Positions 25,961-35,345 of a stretch of 64,000 nucleotides of DNA are shown piece by piece. How positions within the stretch are numbered: position 1 is the first letter of the stretch; the number at the start of each line of letters is the position of its first letter. Position numbers and translations under genes: made by a program. Location of the stretch: contig JAUJFZ010000002.1 in the NCBI GenBank assembly GCA_030441535.1, positions 124,001 through 188,000 on the forward strand. The letters run 5' to 3'. The notes beneath the pieces are model-generated. The model saw only the letters and a list, made by a program, of their open reading frames with translations, was not told where the DNA came from and searched no databases. The DNA is from Betaproteobacteria bacterium LSUCC0117. GTDB lineage: Bacteria; Pseudomonadota; Gammaproteobacteria; Burkholderiales; Burkholderiaceae_C.

Positions 25961-26815
25961 GTGACATCTCGCCGTGCCGTCTGGACACAGTATGTGCTTC
26001 CCAAAAAAGCGCTCACCCGTTTTGGTGGCTGGGTCGCTGGCACGCCGATGGGGGTCATCACCACGGCCATCATCGCCGACTTTGTTCGGCGTTACCAAGT
26101 CGACATGATGGAGGCCGCCGAGCCAAATTTGGCCAGCTACGACACGTTCAACGCGTTCTTCACGCGCGCGCTGCGTGAGGGCATTCGGCCCATCGCCACG
26201 TCGGAGTGGGTGAGCCCTGTTGACGGGGCGGTGAGTCAGTTGGGGCGCATTGAGGCCGGTGAGATCTTCCAGGCCAAGGGCCACCGTTACACCACACAGG
26301 CTTTATTGGCCTGCGACGCCGCTGAAGCGGATGCTTTTTCACAAGGTCATTTCGCCACCATTTATCTGAGCCCCAAGGATTATCACCGCATCCACATGCC
26401 GTGCGCGGGCACACTCACGCGCATGACGTATGTGCCGGGTGACTTGTTCTCGGTGAGCCCGCTCACGGCAGCCCACGTGCCTGGACTATTCGCGCGGAAT
26501 GAGCGCGTGGTGTGTTGGTTTGACACCGCCCATGGTCCCATGGTGATGGTGTTGGTGGGGGCCACCATTGTGGGCAGTATGGCGACCACTTGGCACGGCC
26601 GCGTCAATCCGCCGCGCACCCGGGATGTGCGGACATGGACCTACGCTGCGGGCGAGGTTAGCCTGGCGAAAGGTGCGGAGATGGGCCGCTTCATGTTGGG
26701 GTCTACGGTGGTGCTGGTGTGGCCGGAGACACCACTTGAATTCAACACCGCGTGGGCGCCTGCGCAACCCGTGCGTTTCGGGGAGGCGATGGCCTCAGTG
26801 CCGGTCAACCCGTAG
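25961..26815 (+). CDS. psd: phosphatidylserine decarboxylase
   Basis: Psd makes phosphatidylethanolamine from phosphatidylserine at the inner membrane. It is a self-cleaving pyruvoyl enzyme. The processing motif LGST is present, with Ser248 as the residue that should become the pyruvoyl group. This leaves a beta chain of 247 and an alpha chain of 37 residues. SPVDGAVSQLG and DYHRIHMP carry the conserved Asp and His of the self-cleavage triad. Translation starts at GTG 25961, with AAGGGG six bases upstream. The 3' end overlaps the convergent EamA gene by 21 bases. Confidence 0.95.
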   Translation: MTSRRAVWTQYVLPKKALTRFGGWVAGTPMGVITTAIIADFVRRYQVDMMEAAEPNLASYDTFNAFFTRALREGIRPIATSEWVSPVDGAVSQLGRIEAGEIFQAKGHRYTTQALLACDAAEADAFSQGHFATIYLSPKDYHRIHMPCAGTLTRMTYVPGDLFSVSPLTAAHVPGLFARNERVVCWFDTAHGPMVMVLVGATIVGSMATTWHGRVNPPRTRDVRTWTYAAGEVSLAKGAEMGRFMLGSTVVLVWPETPLEFNTAWAPAQPVRFGEAMASVPVNP

Positions 26816-27658
26816 CAGCCACAAGCCGGTCGCGATAACGACGCCGGCACCCAGCATGGTCAAGGCGTCAGGCAGCACGCCCCATAACAACAAGTCCAAC
26901 GCGACAGCCCAGCCCAATGCGCTGTACTCGAAGGAGGCGACCGTCGAGGCGCGTCCGTGTTTGAAGGCATCGGTGATGGCCAGTTGCCCGATAAACCCAC
27001 TGAGCGCCAGTGCGGGCATCAGCTGCCATTGCGCCGGGCTGAGTGCCTGCCAATGCGCCAGTGCCAGCAAGGTGCCCCCGATAGACAGAAAACACATGAC
27101 CCAAAACACCTGACTGTCTGTGGAGTCGGTGCGTGACAGCCGGCGGCTGATCACCGCGCTGGTTGCGTAGCACGTGGCAGCCACCAGCACCGCAAGCCCA
27201 CCCCAGCTGACCATGCCCTCAGTTTGTGGGCGTAAGGCAATCAAAATACCAATCAGACCCAGGCACAGAGCGATCCACCGCACGCGGCTGGTGCGCTCAC
27301 CCAACAAGGGCCAAGCCAAAATCGAGATGAGCATGGGGGCAATGAAAAAGATGGTGTACGCCTGAGTCATGGCCAATGACTTGATGCCGACACTGAACGC
27401 CCACAGCATGGCAATGGCCAGCACGCCCCGCACCATTTGCAGCGGCCATTTGATGCGCACAATGCTATGAAAGCTATCGCGGCGCCACAGGTAAACGGCC
27501 AACAAGGGGATCGTGACCAAGCCGCGCAAGGCGGCGATTTGCATGGGCGGCATCTCGACGCTGAGTAATTTAATCACCGCATCCATCATCCCAAAGGCGC
27601 CCATGGCAATGAGCATCGAGATGATGCCGCGGGTATTACCCTCGCGCCTAAACATCAC
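26795..27658 (-). CDS. EamA/DMT-family transporter
   Basis: This 287-residue membrane protein has ten helices and two EamA repeats. Typical segments are MAIGAFGMMDAVIKLLS-like in helix 1, LAMTQAYTIFFIAPMLISIL in the first repeat and SFEYSALGWAVALDLLLWG in the second. It resembles the RarD/YdcZ-like S-adenosylmethionine and amino-acid carriers only at fold level, so no substrate is assigned. It starts three bases after amn, so the two are in one operon, which suggests a link to purine or nucleoside handling by inference only. A second Met at 27655 is an alternative start. Confidence 0.88.
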   Translation of the reverse strand: MMFRREGNTRGIISMLIAMGAFGMMDAVIKLLSVEMPPMQIAALRGLVTIPLLAVYLWRRDSFHSIVRIKWPLQMVRGVLAIAMLWAFSVGIKSLAMTQAYTIFFIAPMLISILAWPLLGERTSRVRWIALCLGLIGILIALRPQTEGMVSWGGLAVLVAATCYATSAVISRRLSRTDSTDSQVFWVMCFLSIGGTLLALAHWQALSPAQWQLMPALALSGFIGQLAITDAFKHGRASTVASFEYSALGWAVALDLLLWGVLPDALTMLGAGVVIATGLWLLRVDRH

Positions 27659-27661
27659 GAC

Positions 27662-29200
27662 TCATTGGAAGGCGACTTCGTTGAAGCTGCGGAGTTTGCG
27701 ACTGTGCAGGGCCTCGCCGGTCTGTCGCAGGTTTTCTAAAGCCAAGATACCAATTTGCAAATGCTGATTCACGCGCTCGCGGTAGAAGTGATTCGCCATA
27801 CCGGGGAGTTTGATCTCGCCGTGCAGGGGTTTATCGCTCACGCACAGCAAGGTGCCGTAGGGTACGCGAAAACGAAACCCATTGGCCGCGACGGTGGCAC
27901 TCTCCATGTCCAGCGCGATCGCGCGGGACTGCGAGAAGCGCTTGGCCGGTGTGCTGCGCTCGCCAAAAAACGGCAGCAATTCCCAGTTGCGGTTGTCGGT
28001 GCTGGCAACGGTGCCGGTACGCAAAATGCGCTTCAATTCAGGGCCACTGAGTTGCGTCACGTCGGCAACGGCTTGCGCCAACGCAATTTGAATTTCCGCC
28101 AAAGGGGGAATCGGCACCCACAAGGGCAACTCTTCATCTAAAACATGGTCTTCACGCACATAGCCGTGGGCTAACACATAGTCGCCCAATGCCTGGCTGT
28201 TACGCAGGCCTGCACAATGACCCAGCATGATCCACGCGTAGGGCCGTAACACCGCGATGTGGTCGGTCATGGTTTTGGCGTTGGATGGACCAACGCCAAT
28301 GTTGACCATCGTGATACCACCGCGATCCGCGCGGACCAAGTGGTAAGCCGACATCTGTGGCGCACGCGGTGGCGGTTGACCCGGTAAGCCCTGCACCGCC
28401 TCTTGTAGGCAGGCGGCGTCGGCGTCACTCAAGTTGACGCGGGGGGTGAGCACGTTGCCGGGCTCGATCAGTCCGATGTAGGCGCTGTTTGGGTCGGCCA
28501 TAAGGGCTTTGCCTAATGCGACAAATTCGTCAATGTAGAACTGGTAATTCGTTAACAGTACAAAGTTTTGAAACGCGTGCGGTGAGGTACCCGTGTAGTG
28601 GCGCAAGCGGTGCAGCGAATAGTCCACCCGTGGTGCCGTGAATAACGCCAGCGGCTTCGCAGCCTCTGGCAGCATGTCGTGGTCACCGTTTGCAATGGCG
28701 TCATCCATGGCCATCAGGTCAGGCAGGTCAAACACATCGGGCATCCGTGCACGGCGGCTGGGGGTCAGCTGGCCTTCGATGTGATCGTTTTCCGCGAGTG
28801 AAAAATGCACCGGAATAGGCGTGTCACTGACACCAACTTCCAATGCGACGCCGTGGTTTTGCAACAGCAATTCAAACTGTTGGCCGTAATACGATGCAAA
28901 TAAATCTGGGCGTGTCAGCGTGGTTTCGAACACACCCGCACCACTGACGAAGCCATAAGAAAGCGTTTTGTTGGCGCCCTCCGAGTGCGCCACGCTTATG
29001 GTGCGCAAGCGAATGAACGGATAGAACGCGCGCACCCGAGTCGGTGTGTGGGGGGCGGTATCCGTGGCATCCACAAACGACTGCAAGCCGGCTCGCAGGT
29101 AGGCAACCCCTGCATCGTAGATGGCTTGCACGCGGGCTAAGGCCTGCGTTGCCTCATGAAAAGTCTCGGTGCTGAAAGCGGTTTGTGGATGCGTTTGCAT
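27662..29200 (-). CDS. amn: AMP nucleosidase
   Basis: Amn hydrolyses AMP to adenine and ribose 5-phosphate and helps set adenylate levels. The 512-residue length matches the family (about 485-500). The N-terminal AMP-binding domain contains RVRAFYPFIRLRT. The C-terminal phosphorylase-like domain has TMVNIGVGPSNAKTMTDHI, then MLGHCAGLRNSQ and AIALDMESATVAANGFRF, with the catalytic acidic residue in MESAT. The start lacks an obvious ribosome site. It lies 15 bases after the 3-hydroxyacyl-CoA dehydrogenase gene, so the two may be co-transcribed. Confidence 0.95.
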   Translation of the reverse strand: MQTHPQTAFSTETFHEATQALARVQAIYDAGVAYLRAGLQSFVDATDTAPHTPTRVRAFYPFIRLRTISVAHSEGANKTLSYGFVSGAGVFETTLTRPDLFASYYGQQFELLLQNHGVALEVGVSDTPIPVHFSLAENDHIEGQLTPSRRARMPDVFDLPDLMAMDDAIANGDHDMLPEAAKPLALFTAPRVDYSLHRLRHYTGTSPHAFQNFVLLTNYQFYIDEFVALGKALMADPNSAYIGLIEPGNVLTPRVNLSDADAACLQEAVQGLPGQPPPRAPQMSAYHLVRADRGGITMVNIGVGPSNAKTMTDHIAVLRPYAWIMLGHCAGLRNSQALGDYVLAHGYVREDHVLDEELPLWVPIPPLAEIQIALAQAVADVTQLSGPELKRILRTGTVASTDNRNWELLPFFGERSTPAKRFSQSRAIALDMESATVAANGFRFRVPYGTLLCVSDKPLHGEIKLPGMANHFYRERVNQHLQIGILALENLRQTGEALHSRKLRSFNEVAFQ

Positions 29201-29215
29201 GGATCGGTGTTTGAA

Positions 29216-30067
29216 TCAGTAGGTGTAGACGCCACGTCCCGTCTTGCGGCCCAAATAGCCAGCGGCGACCATTTCCTTCAGAAGGGGGCAGGGGCGGTAT
29301 TTGCTGTCGTTGGTCTCTGCCATGTAGACATTCATGACGGCCAGACAAACGTCCAAGCCGATCATGTCGGCCAGCGCCAGGGGGCCGATGGGATGGTTAC
29401 AGCCCAACTTCATGCCCTCATCAATCGCCTCGGGGGTGGCTAAACCTTCAGACAATACAAAGAATGCCTCGTTGATCATGGGTACCAGGATGCGATTCAC
29501 CACAAAGCCCGGGGCATTCTTAACGGTGATGGGCGTCTTGCCCAGTGCGACGGCCAAGGCATGGACGGCATCGTGTGTCGCGTCGCTGGTTTGCAAGCCG
29601 CGAATGATTTCAACCAACGCCATCATAGGCACGGGGTTGAAGAAATGCATGCCGATAAATTGGCTGGGGCGGCTCGTTGCAGCGGCCAGTTTGGTAATGG
29701 AAATCGAGCTGGTGTTGCTGGCGATGAGCGTATCCGCAGGGAGCAGTTGGTCGAGTTGTTGCAGGATTTGAACCTTTAACGTTTCGTTCTCGGTGGCAGC
29801 CTCGATGACCAATTGGCTCCCAACCAAAGCACGCATCTCGGTGCTGGTCTTGATCCGCGCGAGCGCTGCCGTTTTTTGGTCTGCCGTGAGTTTTTCTTTT
29901 TTAATCAGACGATCTAAGCTGCCGCTAACAGTGGCCAAACCCTTATCGACGGCGGCTTGGTTGATATCAACCATCACGACATCGATGCCACAGGTTGCAC
30001 AGGCCTGCGCAATACCATTGCCCATGGTGCCCGCGCCGATGATGCCGACGGTTTGAATACTTTGCAT
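29216..30067 (-). CDS. 3-hydroxybutyryl-CoA dehydrogenase
   Basis: A NAD(P)-dependent L-3-hydroxyacyl-CoA dehydrogenase of 283 residues, the normal size for the short-chain Hbd/PaaH family. The Rossmann motif GIIGAGTMGNGIAQ is at about 8-21. The signature HFFNPVPMMALVEIIRG contains the catalytic His. NAPGFVVNRILVPMINEA is the dimer and active-site segment. GGAG lies eight bases before the ATG. It leads the group with amn and the EamA gene and is divergent from the GMC oxidoreductase. It could act in butyrate or polyhydroxybutyrate metabolism, or in phenylacetate degradation. Confidence 0.95.
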   Translation of the reverse strand: MQSIQTVGIIGAGTMGNGIAQACATCGIDVVMVDINQAAVDKGLATVSGSLDRLIKKEKLTADQKTAALARIKTSTEMRALVGSQLVIEAATENETLKVQILQQLDQLLPADTLIASNTSSISITKLAAATSRPSQFIGMHFFNPVPMMALVEIIRGLQTSDATHDAVHALAVALGKTPITVKNAPGFVVNRILVPMINEAFFVLSEGLATPEAIDEGMKLGCNHPIGPLALADMIGLDVCLAVMNVYMAETNDSKYRPCPLLKEMVAAGYLGRKTGRGVYTY

Positions 30068-30156
30068 GCTTTAATCTCCGGAAAAAGAGGGGGTGGGTAA
30101 TTCGTGACTTGCCGTTTAGAAAACAGCCCTTTATATTGATTATTGTGCCTGATCGT

Positions 30157-30176
30157 CGTGTCGTTACGCTGACACG
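30157..30176. promoter_or_regulatory. inverted repeat between divergent hbd-type and GMC genes
   Basis: CGTGTC-N8-GACACG is a perfect 6-bp inverted repeat in the 131-base divergent region 30068-30198. It lies 22 bases upstream of the GMC gene. It has the form of an operator half-site pair, but no regulator gene is adjacent and no clear promoter was found. Confidence 0.35.
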
Positions 30177-30198
30177 GGACACCTGACGCACCAGTGGT

Positions 30199-31839
30199 AT
30201 GAAACCCTTGAGTAACCCATCTATAGCTGAATTCATTGTCGTTGGCGGCGGTTCTGCCGGCGCTGTGCTGGCAGCACGTTTAAGTGAAGACCCCCATCAC
30301 CACGTGATCTTGCTCGAAGCAGGCGCGGAAACTGCAAGCCCGTTGGTTGATTGCCCAGCGGGACTGCCAGGCCTCGCCCTTACACGCGCATTCAATTGGG
30401 CTTTGCAAACAGAACCACAGCCTGGGCTGAACAACCGGCGCGGTTACCAACCCCGGGGCAAAGGCCTCGGGGGCTCCAGTGCGATCAACGCCATGATTTA
30501 TGTTCGTGGTCATCCCCTTGATTACGATGGCTGGGCGGCGATGGGTAACCAAGGGTGGTCGTATGCCGAGGTCTTACCGTATTTCAAGCGAGCCGAGGAC
30601 AACGCACGCGGTGCTGATGCCTGGCATGGTACGGGCGGCCCCCTCCATGTCATGGACCTGATGGAGCCCAACCCGTTCAGCAGTCGATTTGTTGAAGCCG
30701 CGGGTCAAGCGGGTATCCCCGCCACCCGCGACTTTAACGGTGCCCAGCCCATGGGCGCGGGTCTCTACCAAGTGACGCACAAAGCAGGGGAGCGCCACAG
30801 CGTAGCCAAGGCCTACCTGACGCCGACCGTGCGCGCTCGAAAAAACCTGCAAATCATCACCAACGCCCTAGTCGATCGCGTGTTGTTCGAAGGGACGCGT
30901 GCCATTGGCGTGCGCTATGTCGTCGGCGGGGTGGGGTTCGACGTGCGGGCCACCAAGGAGGTGGTCTTGTGTGCGGGGACGTTCCACTCACCCGCGATAT
31001 TGCTGCGCTCTGGTGTGGGGCCGGCCAGTGATTTGCAAGACCAAGTGATTGGTGTGGTGGCCAACCGGCCCGGCGTTGGTGCGCATTTGCAAGACCATGT
31101 GGACGCCATCCAAACGGTCGCTGCGCCGCATCTCAAAGACTTAATGGGGGTGTCGCTCGGCAAGATGCCGGCCTTACTCAAGGGTGCGTGGCAATGGCAT
31201 CGTGCGCGACGCGGTTTGTTGACCACCAACTACGCAGAGGCGGGTGCCTTTATTCACTCAACCCCCGCCGAGACGATCCCCGATTTACAACTGCATTTTG
31301 TGACCGGCATGTTGAAAGATCATGGCCGCGCACTCACGTGGGGGCTGGGCTACTCGTGTCATGTGTGCGTGTTACGGCCGAAAAGCCAAGGTCGTGTGTG
31401 GTTGCGGGATGCCTATCCACAAACCGCGCCGCGAATCGACCCCGCATTTTTATCGGATGCAGATGACCTGAAGCGACTTATTAAGGGGTTTCGTTGGATG
31501 CAGAAAATTCTCACGCAACCAGCCCTGAGGCACTACGGCGGGCGGTTTTTGACGCCAGTCAATGAAGACGCCAGCGACGACGATATTGCGGCCCATTTAC
31601 GCGCCAACAGTGACACCATCTATCACCCAGTTGGGACTTGCCGCATGGGTGATGGGGCGCTGGATGTGGTCGACGACCAGCTGCGCGTCTATGGCGTTCA
31701 TGGCTTGCGAGTGGCTGACGCGTCGATCATGCCGCGATTGGTTGGGGGCAATACCAACGCCCCCACCGTCATGATCGCGGAGAAAGCCAGTGACCTGATG
31801 CGCGGCTTAAGCGCTTTGCCAGCCGAGTCGCTTGGCTAG
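30199..31839 (+). CDS. GMC-family flavin oxidoreductase (alcohol/choline dehydrogenase-like)
   Basis: An FAD-dependent oxidoreductase of 546 residues. The ADP-binding motif is VVGGGSAGAVLAARLSE near the N-terminus. The GMC signature 1 is in RGKGLGGSSAINAMIYVRG, and the C-terminal active-site pair lies in YHPVGTCRMG (His) and GGNTNAPTVM (Asn). It most resembles AlkJ/BetA-type alcohol dehydrogenases; the substrate cannot be fixed. No ribosome site is visible at the ATG. The 3' end overlaps the convergent MFS gene by 33 bases. Confidence 0.92.
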   Translation: MKPLSNPSIAEFIVVGGGSAGAVLAARLSEDPHHHVILLEAGAETASPLVDCPAGLPGLALTRAFNWALQTEPQPGLNNRRGYQPRGKGLGGSSAINAMIYVRGHPLDYDGWAAMGNQGWSYAEVLPYFKRAEDNARGADAWHGTGGPLHVMDLMEPNPFSSRFVEAAGQAGIPATRDFNGAQPMGAGLYQVTHKAGERHSVAKAYLTPTVRARKNLQIITNALVDRVLFEGTRAIGVRYVVGGVGFDVRATKEVVLCAGTFHSPAILLRSGVGPASDLQDQVIGVVANRPGVGAHLQDHVDAIQTVAAPHLKDLMGVSLGKMPALLKGAWQWHRARRGLLTTNYAEAGAFIHSTPAETIPDLQLHFVTGMLKDHGRALTWGLGYSCHVCVLRPKSQGRVWLRDAYPQTAPRIDPAFLSDADDLKRLIKGFRWMQKILTQPALRHYGGRFLTPVNEDASDDDIAAHLRANSDTIYHPVGTCRMGDGALDVVDDQLRVYGVHGLRVADASIMPRLVGGNTNAPTVMIAEKASDLMRGLSALPAESLG

Positions 31840-33429
31840 CCACAAGCCGCTCAAGGGCATCACTAAACCCAACACGATTACGGTCAGCAGCAAGGGTGTG
31901 AGCTCGCTGTAGTTGGCCGCGGTTTGAACCACTTGGGTCGCGGGGTCCTTGATCTCGCGGGTGATCGTGAACCACTGGTTGACGTACTTGGTCCCTAACT
32001 GTCCCGCAGACAGTGCCAAATTGGTGAAGCTGGCCATGACGGCAAAATACGTTGCTTTGAGGTTGCTCGGCGCGGCGTTGGCAATCCAAGCCAGCATGGG
32101 AATCATGGCGATTTGACCCAATGGCGACTCCAATGCGGTATCGACCAAGGCGATGAATCGGGCATCCACCACGCCACCGGTAACCTGCGCAGTCCAGACG
32201 TGCATGCCCATGCTCATGCCGAGTGTTGGCAGGCTCAACACAAAGCCCGCGAGTGTTAAGAATCCAATCACATAAGTGATGGGACGTTCTGCCATGAAGC
32301 GGCGAAACGCGAACATACCGAACAGCGTGAGTGTGCTGCCGATCAGCGACAGCACCGAGAAAAATTGGCCATCGAACTTCAGCTCATCGATCATCCACCA
32401 GCTGACACCGGGCCCCGTGCTTGGCGTGGCGCGAAACAAAAAAATGACCACGGCGGTACCCACCAAGGTCTGGCGTGCGCGGGGGTCTAGGTCGGCGACC
32501 AAGCGTTTCATGAGCCACAGAATGATGGCCGTCGATCCTAAAAATATCGCCTCCTGGCTGTAGGTCCAATCGGACATGCCCAGCGTCAAAGTGAGTGCAA
32601 CGAAGACCAAACTGCCCCCTAAGATCCACCAGTTGGGCGTGGTCTTCTCTAGTGCCGGACGAAGGCGCGAAAGGGCCTCGGCTCGACTCAAGCCGCTGCG
32701 CACCAGCGTGTCGACTTGGCGCTGGTGAATCAGGGCCGCACTGACCAACCCCATGACCGAGACCACGGGAATTACCAGCGCCATCAGGTAAACGTTGCGA
32801 TACAGCACCAGCTTCTCTGCAGCTGGCAGAGCGTCACTGCCTTTAAAGACCCACAAGTTAATCAGTGCCACTAGGACGGTGCCGCCAATGATGGCCACTC
32901 GACCCAGCGTCTGCATGGTGGTGTGCATGCGCTTGAGTTGATCGCGCGGCGTCGGCTGCCCTCGGCTGTCGACATGCGGCACAGCCTCCACCGTCATCGC
33001 ATCTGCCACGACGTCTTGGAGGACGTAACCCACCGGGCTCAACAAGGCCGCCAACACGTACCACGCATTCAAGCTCCACAGGGAGGCCATCCACTCGCGG
33101 TTGCCGATCAGCGCTGCCATGATGAGCAGACTGGTCGCAATGAGCGCCGCGCCCAATATGACCAGCCACGCTTTGTAGCGCCAGATCAGGTCAACCAAGT
33201 GACCGATGGGCATTTTGAGGGACCATGGCACAAAGGCCCAAAAGCCCAACGCGGCTAAAAATTCCGCCGACAGACCTAAGTAGTCCTTGACAAAAAACGT
33301 CCCCACAATACCCGTGAGGCCTTGGATACCGGCAGCGACATAAACCATCAGCGGAGGCAAATAAGACCACCGCATATCGCGCGCCAAGGCTTGGATATTT
33401 TCGGAAAACCAACGGTTGATGGCTTGCAT
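31807..33429 (-). CDS. MFS / folate-biopterin (BT1)-like transporter
   Basis: A 540-residue membrane protein with about 12 hydrophobic segments. The N-terminal part (LPPLMVYVAAGIQGLTGIVG, followed by PWSLKMPIGHLVDLIWRYK) resembles the BT1 folate/pteridine branch of the major facilitator superfamily. The substrate is not certain. It is longer than most MFS carriers because of an extended central loop. GGAGA six bases before the ATG at 33429 fixes the start; the frame further upstream enters the divergent promoter region. It is divergent from the secreted metallo-beta-lactamase-fold gene, with palindromic sites between them. Confidence 0.8.
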   Translation of the reverse strand: MQAINRWFSENIQALARDMRWSYLPPLMVYVAAGIQGLTGIVGTFFVKDYLGLSAEFLAALGFWAFVPWSLKMPIGHLVDLIWRYKAWLVILGAALIATSLLIMAALIGNREWMASLWSLNAWYVLAALLSPVGYVLQDVVADAMTVEAVPHVDSRGQPTPRDQLKRMHTTMQTLGRVAIIGGTVLVALINLWVFKGSDALPAAEKLVLYRNVYLMALVIPVVSVMGLVSAALIHQRQVDTLVRSGLSRAEALSRLRPALEKTTPNWWILGGSLVFVALTLTLGMSDWTYSQEAIFLGSTAIILWLMKRLVADLDPRARQTLVGTAVVIFLFRATPSTGPGVSWWMIDELKFDGQFFSVLSLIGSTLTLFGMFAFRRFMAERPITYVIGFLTLAGFVLSLPTLGMSMGMHVWTAQVTGGVVDARFIALVDTALESPLGQIAMIPMLAWIANAAPSNLKATYFAVMASFTNLALSAGQLGTKYVNQWFTITREIKDPATQVVQTAANYSELTPLLLTVIVLGLVMPLSGLWLAKRLGWQSA

Positions 33430-33478
33430 GTTGTGTCTCCAATCTCTTCCTATTTTGCCTTGCGAAAGCGCTGGTAAT

Positions 33479-33500
33479 AATATGAGTGTTAACTTATATT
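33479..33500. promoter_or_regulatory. imperfect 22-bp palindrome in the divergent MFS/MBL region
   Basis: Arms AATATGAGT (33479-33487) and ACTTATATT (33492-33500) are complementary at eight of nine positions around the spacer GTTA. The site lies roughly midway between the two divergent start codons (33429 and 33562), where it could cover both promoters. No regulator gene is adjacent. Confidence 0.4.
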
Positions 33501-33505
33501 TAGGG

Positions 33506-33529
33506 TTGTGCGTACGGCTTGTGCGCACG
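33506..33529 (+). repeat. tandem 11-mer repeat TTGTGCGYACG
   Basis: TTGTGCGTACG at 33506-33516 is repeated as TTGTGCGCACG at 33519-33529, 13 bases apart with one mismatch, just upstream of the MBL-fold gene. Each unit contains a nearly palindromic core (GTGCGYAC). It may be a paired operator or a chance duplication. Confidence 0.35.
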
Positions 33530-33561
33530 CATTGAACGCCCTTGTGGGCAGGAGTTTTGGT

Positions 33562-34539
33562 ATGTCAGCACTTAAGGTGAATTGGTCCCGTCAGCTCTGG
33601 CAGGCGATTTGTGTCGCTGCTGCATCGCTGACGTGCGTTGCAGCCGTGGCGCAAACGGTGCCGCCCATGGAGCCAATTCGAGTGAGCGAGAACAGCTACT
33701 ACGTGCAGGGCTTGGCAGCGCTGGGAAGTCCAAAAAACCAAAACTTCATCAGCAACGCAGGTTTCGTGATTGCAAAAGAAGGTGTGGTGGTGGTGGATGC
33801 ATTGGGTTCGCCCGCATTGGCGGCGCGCTTGGTCCAGGCGATAGCGAAGATCACGCTTAAACCCATCACCCATGTCGTGGTCACGCATTACCACGCCGAT
33901 CACATTTATGGTTTGCAAACGTTCAAAGCGTTGGGCGCGCAAATCATTGCACACGATGCTGCCAGGGAGTACATCTACTCCGACACCGCTCGATTACGCC
34001 TTGAGGCGTCGCGCGTGGATTTGGCGCCATGGATCGATGACAAAACTGCGATTACCCAGCCTGACCAATGGGTCAAAGGCGGCGAAACGCTTAAGCTGGC
34101 GGGTACTGATTTTTATTTGGCGCTGGTCGGCCCCTCACACACGCCGGAGGATTTGGCGGTCTGGGTGCCGTCCGAGCGGGTGTTGTTCTCCGGCGACCTG
34201 ATTTTTAACGGGCGCTTGCCTTTTGTGGGCAAGGCAGACAGCAGTCATTGGATCAAGGCCCTTGACACGATGCTGTCATTTGAAGCCATTGCAGTCGTCC
34301 CAGGGCACGGCCGTTGGTCAGATAACCCCAAGGCGGACATTTCGTTGATGCGGGATTACCTCAGTTACTTGCGTCAATCCATGGGGACCGCAGTGGAAAA
34401 TTTGACGCCGTTTGATGAGGCTTACGACGCGACGGATTGGGGCCGTTTTCAATCGGTCCCCATGTTTAAATTTGCCAACCGCATGAATGCGTATAACACC
34501 TACCTGTTGATGGAAAACGAGGGCTTGCGCGCCAAATGA
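33562..34539 (+). CDS. secreted MBL-fold metallo-hydrolase
   Basis: A metallo-beta-lactamase-superfamily protein of 325 residues with a Sec signal peptide (basic start, hydrophobic core, cleavage near VAQT at about residue 30). The zinc motif THYHADHIYG is intact, with further ligand regions at VGPSHTPEDL, FSGDLIFNG and VPGHGR. It resembles the SoxH/quinoprotein-relay type of periplasmic hydrolases; the substrate is unknown. AGGAG at 33550-33554 supports the ATG at 33562. The frame from 33508 is not needed. Its stop overlaps the murI start as ATGA. Confidence 0.88.
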   Translation: MSALKVNWSRQLWQAICVAAASLTCVAAVAQTVPPMEPIRVSENSYYVQGLAALGSPKNQNFISNAGFVIAKEGVVVVDALGSPALAARLVQAIAKITLKPITHVVVTHYHADHIYGLQTFKALGAQIIAHDAAREYIYSDTARLRLEASRVDLAPWIDDKTAITQPDQWVKGGETLKLAGTDFYLALVGPSHTPEDLAVWVPSERVLFSGDLIFNGRLPFVGKADSSHWIKALDTMLSFEAIAVVPGHGRWSDNPKADISLMRDYLSYLRQSMGTAVENLTPFDEAYDATDWGRFQSVPMFKFANRMNAYNTYLLMENEGLRAK

Positions 34540-35345
34540 CCGCAATCAAACGCGGCGCAATTGGGGTTTTTGACTCGGGGGTGGGCGGTCTCTCCACGTT
34601 GCATGCGATTCGCGACGCCTATCCGCATGAGCACTTGGTGTATGTGGCTGATTCAGGCCATGCACCTTATGGGAATCAATCTGCCGAAGCCATCATTGCG
34701 CGCGCGACTCGTATCACCCAGTTCTTGCTTGATCAGTCGTGTAAAGCGGTTGTGGTGGCGTGTAACACCGCCAGCGTGGTGGCTTTGCCCGCCTTGCGAG
34801 CGATGACGGCGATACCCGTCATCGGGATGGAGCCCGCCATTAAACCCGCAGCGTTGGCCACCAAAACCGGTGTAATTGGCGTGTTAGCGACCCAGCGAAC
34901 GGTTGACAGTGCCGCCGTCCAGCGACTCATTGCAACCCATGCCGCACACGTGCGGGTGGTGTTACAAGCCTGTCCCGGGTTGGTGGAGCGCGTTGAAGCA
35001 GGCGCGTTGGACGACGCTGAAACCATAGGCTTGCTTCGAAAATACGTCGCACCCATTCAAGACGCTGGCGCGGATCAACTGGTGCTGGGATGCACGCACT
35101 ACTATTTTTTACGCGCCTCAATCGAGCGTTTGTTGGGTCCTGCGGTGACCGTGCTGGAACCTGCCAAGGCCATTGCCCGTCAACTGGGCGAGCGGTCGCA
35201 CTTGGTACCTGGTTTGCGCGAGGGCGATGCGCATGGCGGCTTCAGCTTCTTCAGCTCAGCCACTGATTTGATGGCGGCAACGACGGTGATGGCCCGTTTG
35301 TGGGGCATTCCGATTCAGCCGAGTGTGCAGCGCTGTCCGGTTTAA
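34536..35345 (+). CDS. murI: glutamate racemase
   Basis: MurI supplies D-glutamate for peptidoglycan. The 269-residue protein has the signature FDSGVGGLSTL and the two catalytic cysteines in VACNTAS and LGCTHYYFL. The segments YGNQS and the E/P-rich motif IGMEPAIKPA are also as in the family. The ATG overlaps the stop of the MBL-fold gene by four bases, suggesting coupling. The stop interlocks with the convergent corA stop in TTAA. Confidence 0.96.
   Translation: MTAIKRGAIGVFDSGVGGLSTLHAIRDAYPHEHLVYVADSGHAPYGNQSAEAIIARATRITQFLLDQSCKAVVVACNTASVVALPALRAMTAIPVIGMEPAIKPAALATKTGVIGVLATQRTVDSAAVQRLIATHAAHVRVVLQACPGLVERVEAGALDDAETIGLLRKYVAPIQDAGADQLVLGCTHYYFLRASIERLLGPAVTVLEPAKAIARQLGERSHLVPGLREGDAHGGFSFFSSATDLMAATTVMARLWGIPIQPSVQRCPV

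Noticed and set aside
25823..26284. N-terminal extension of the NodI-like ATPase
   Set aside because: These codons are antisense to psd, match no ABC protein and precede the conserved domain by far more than is usual.
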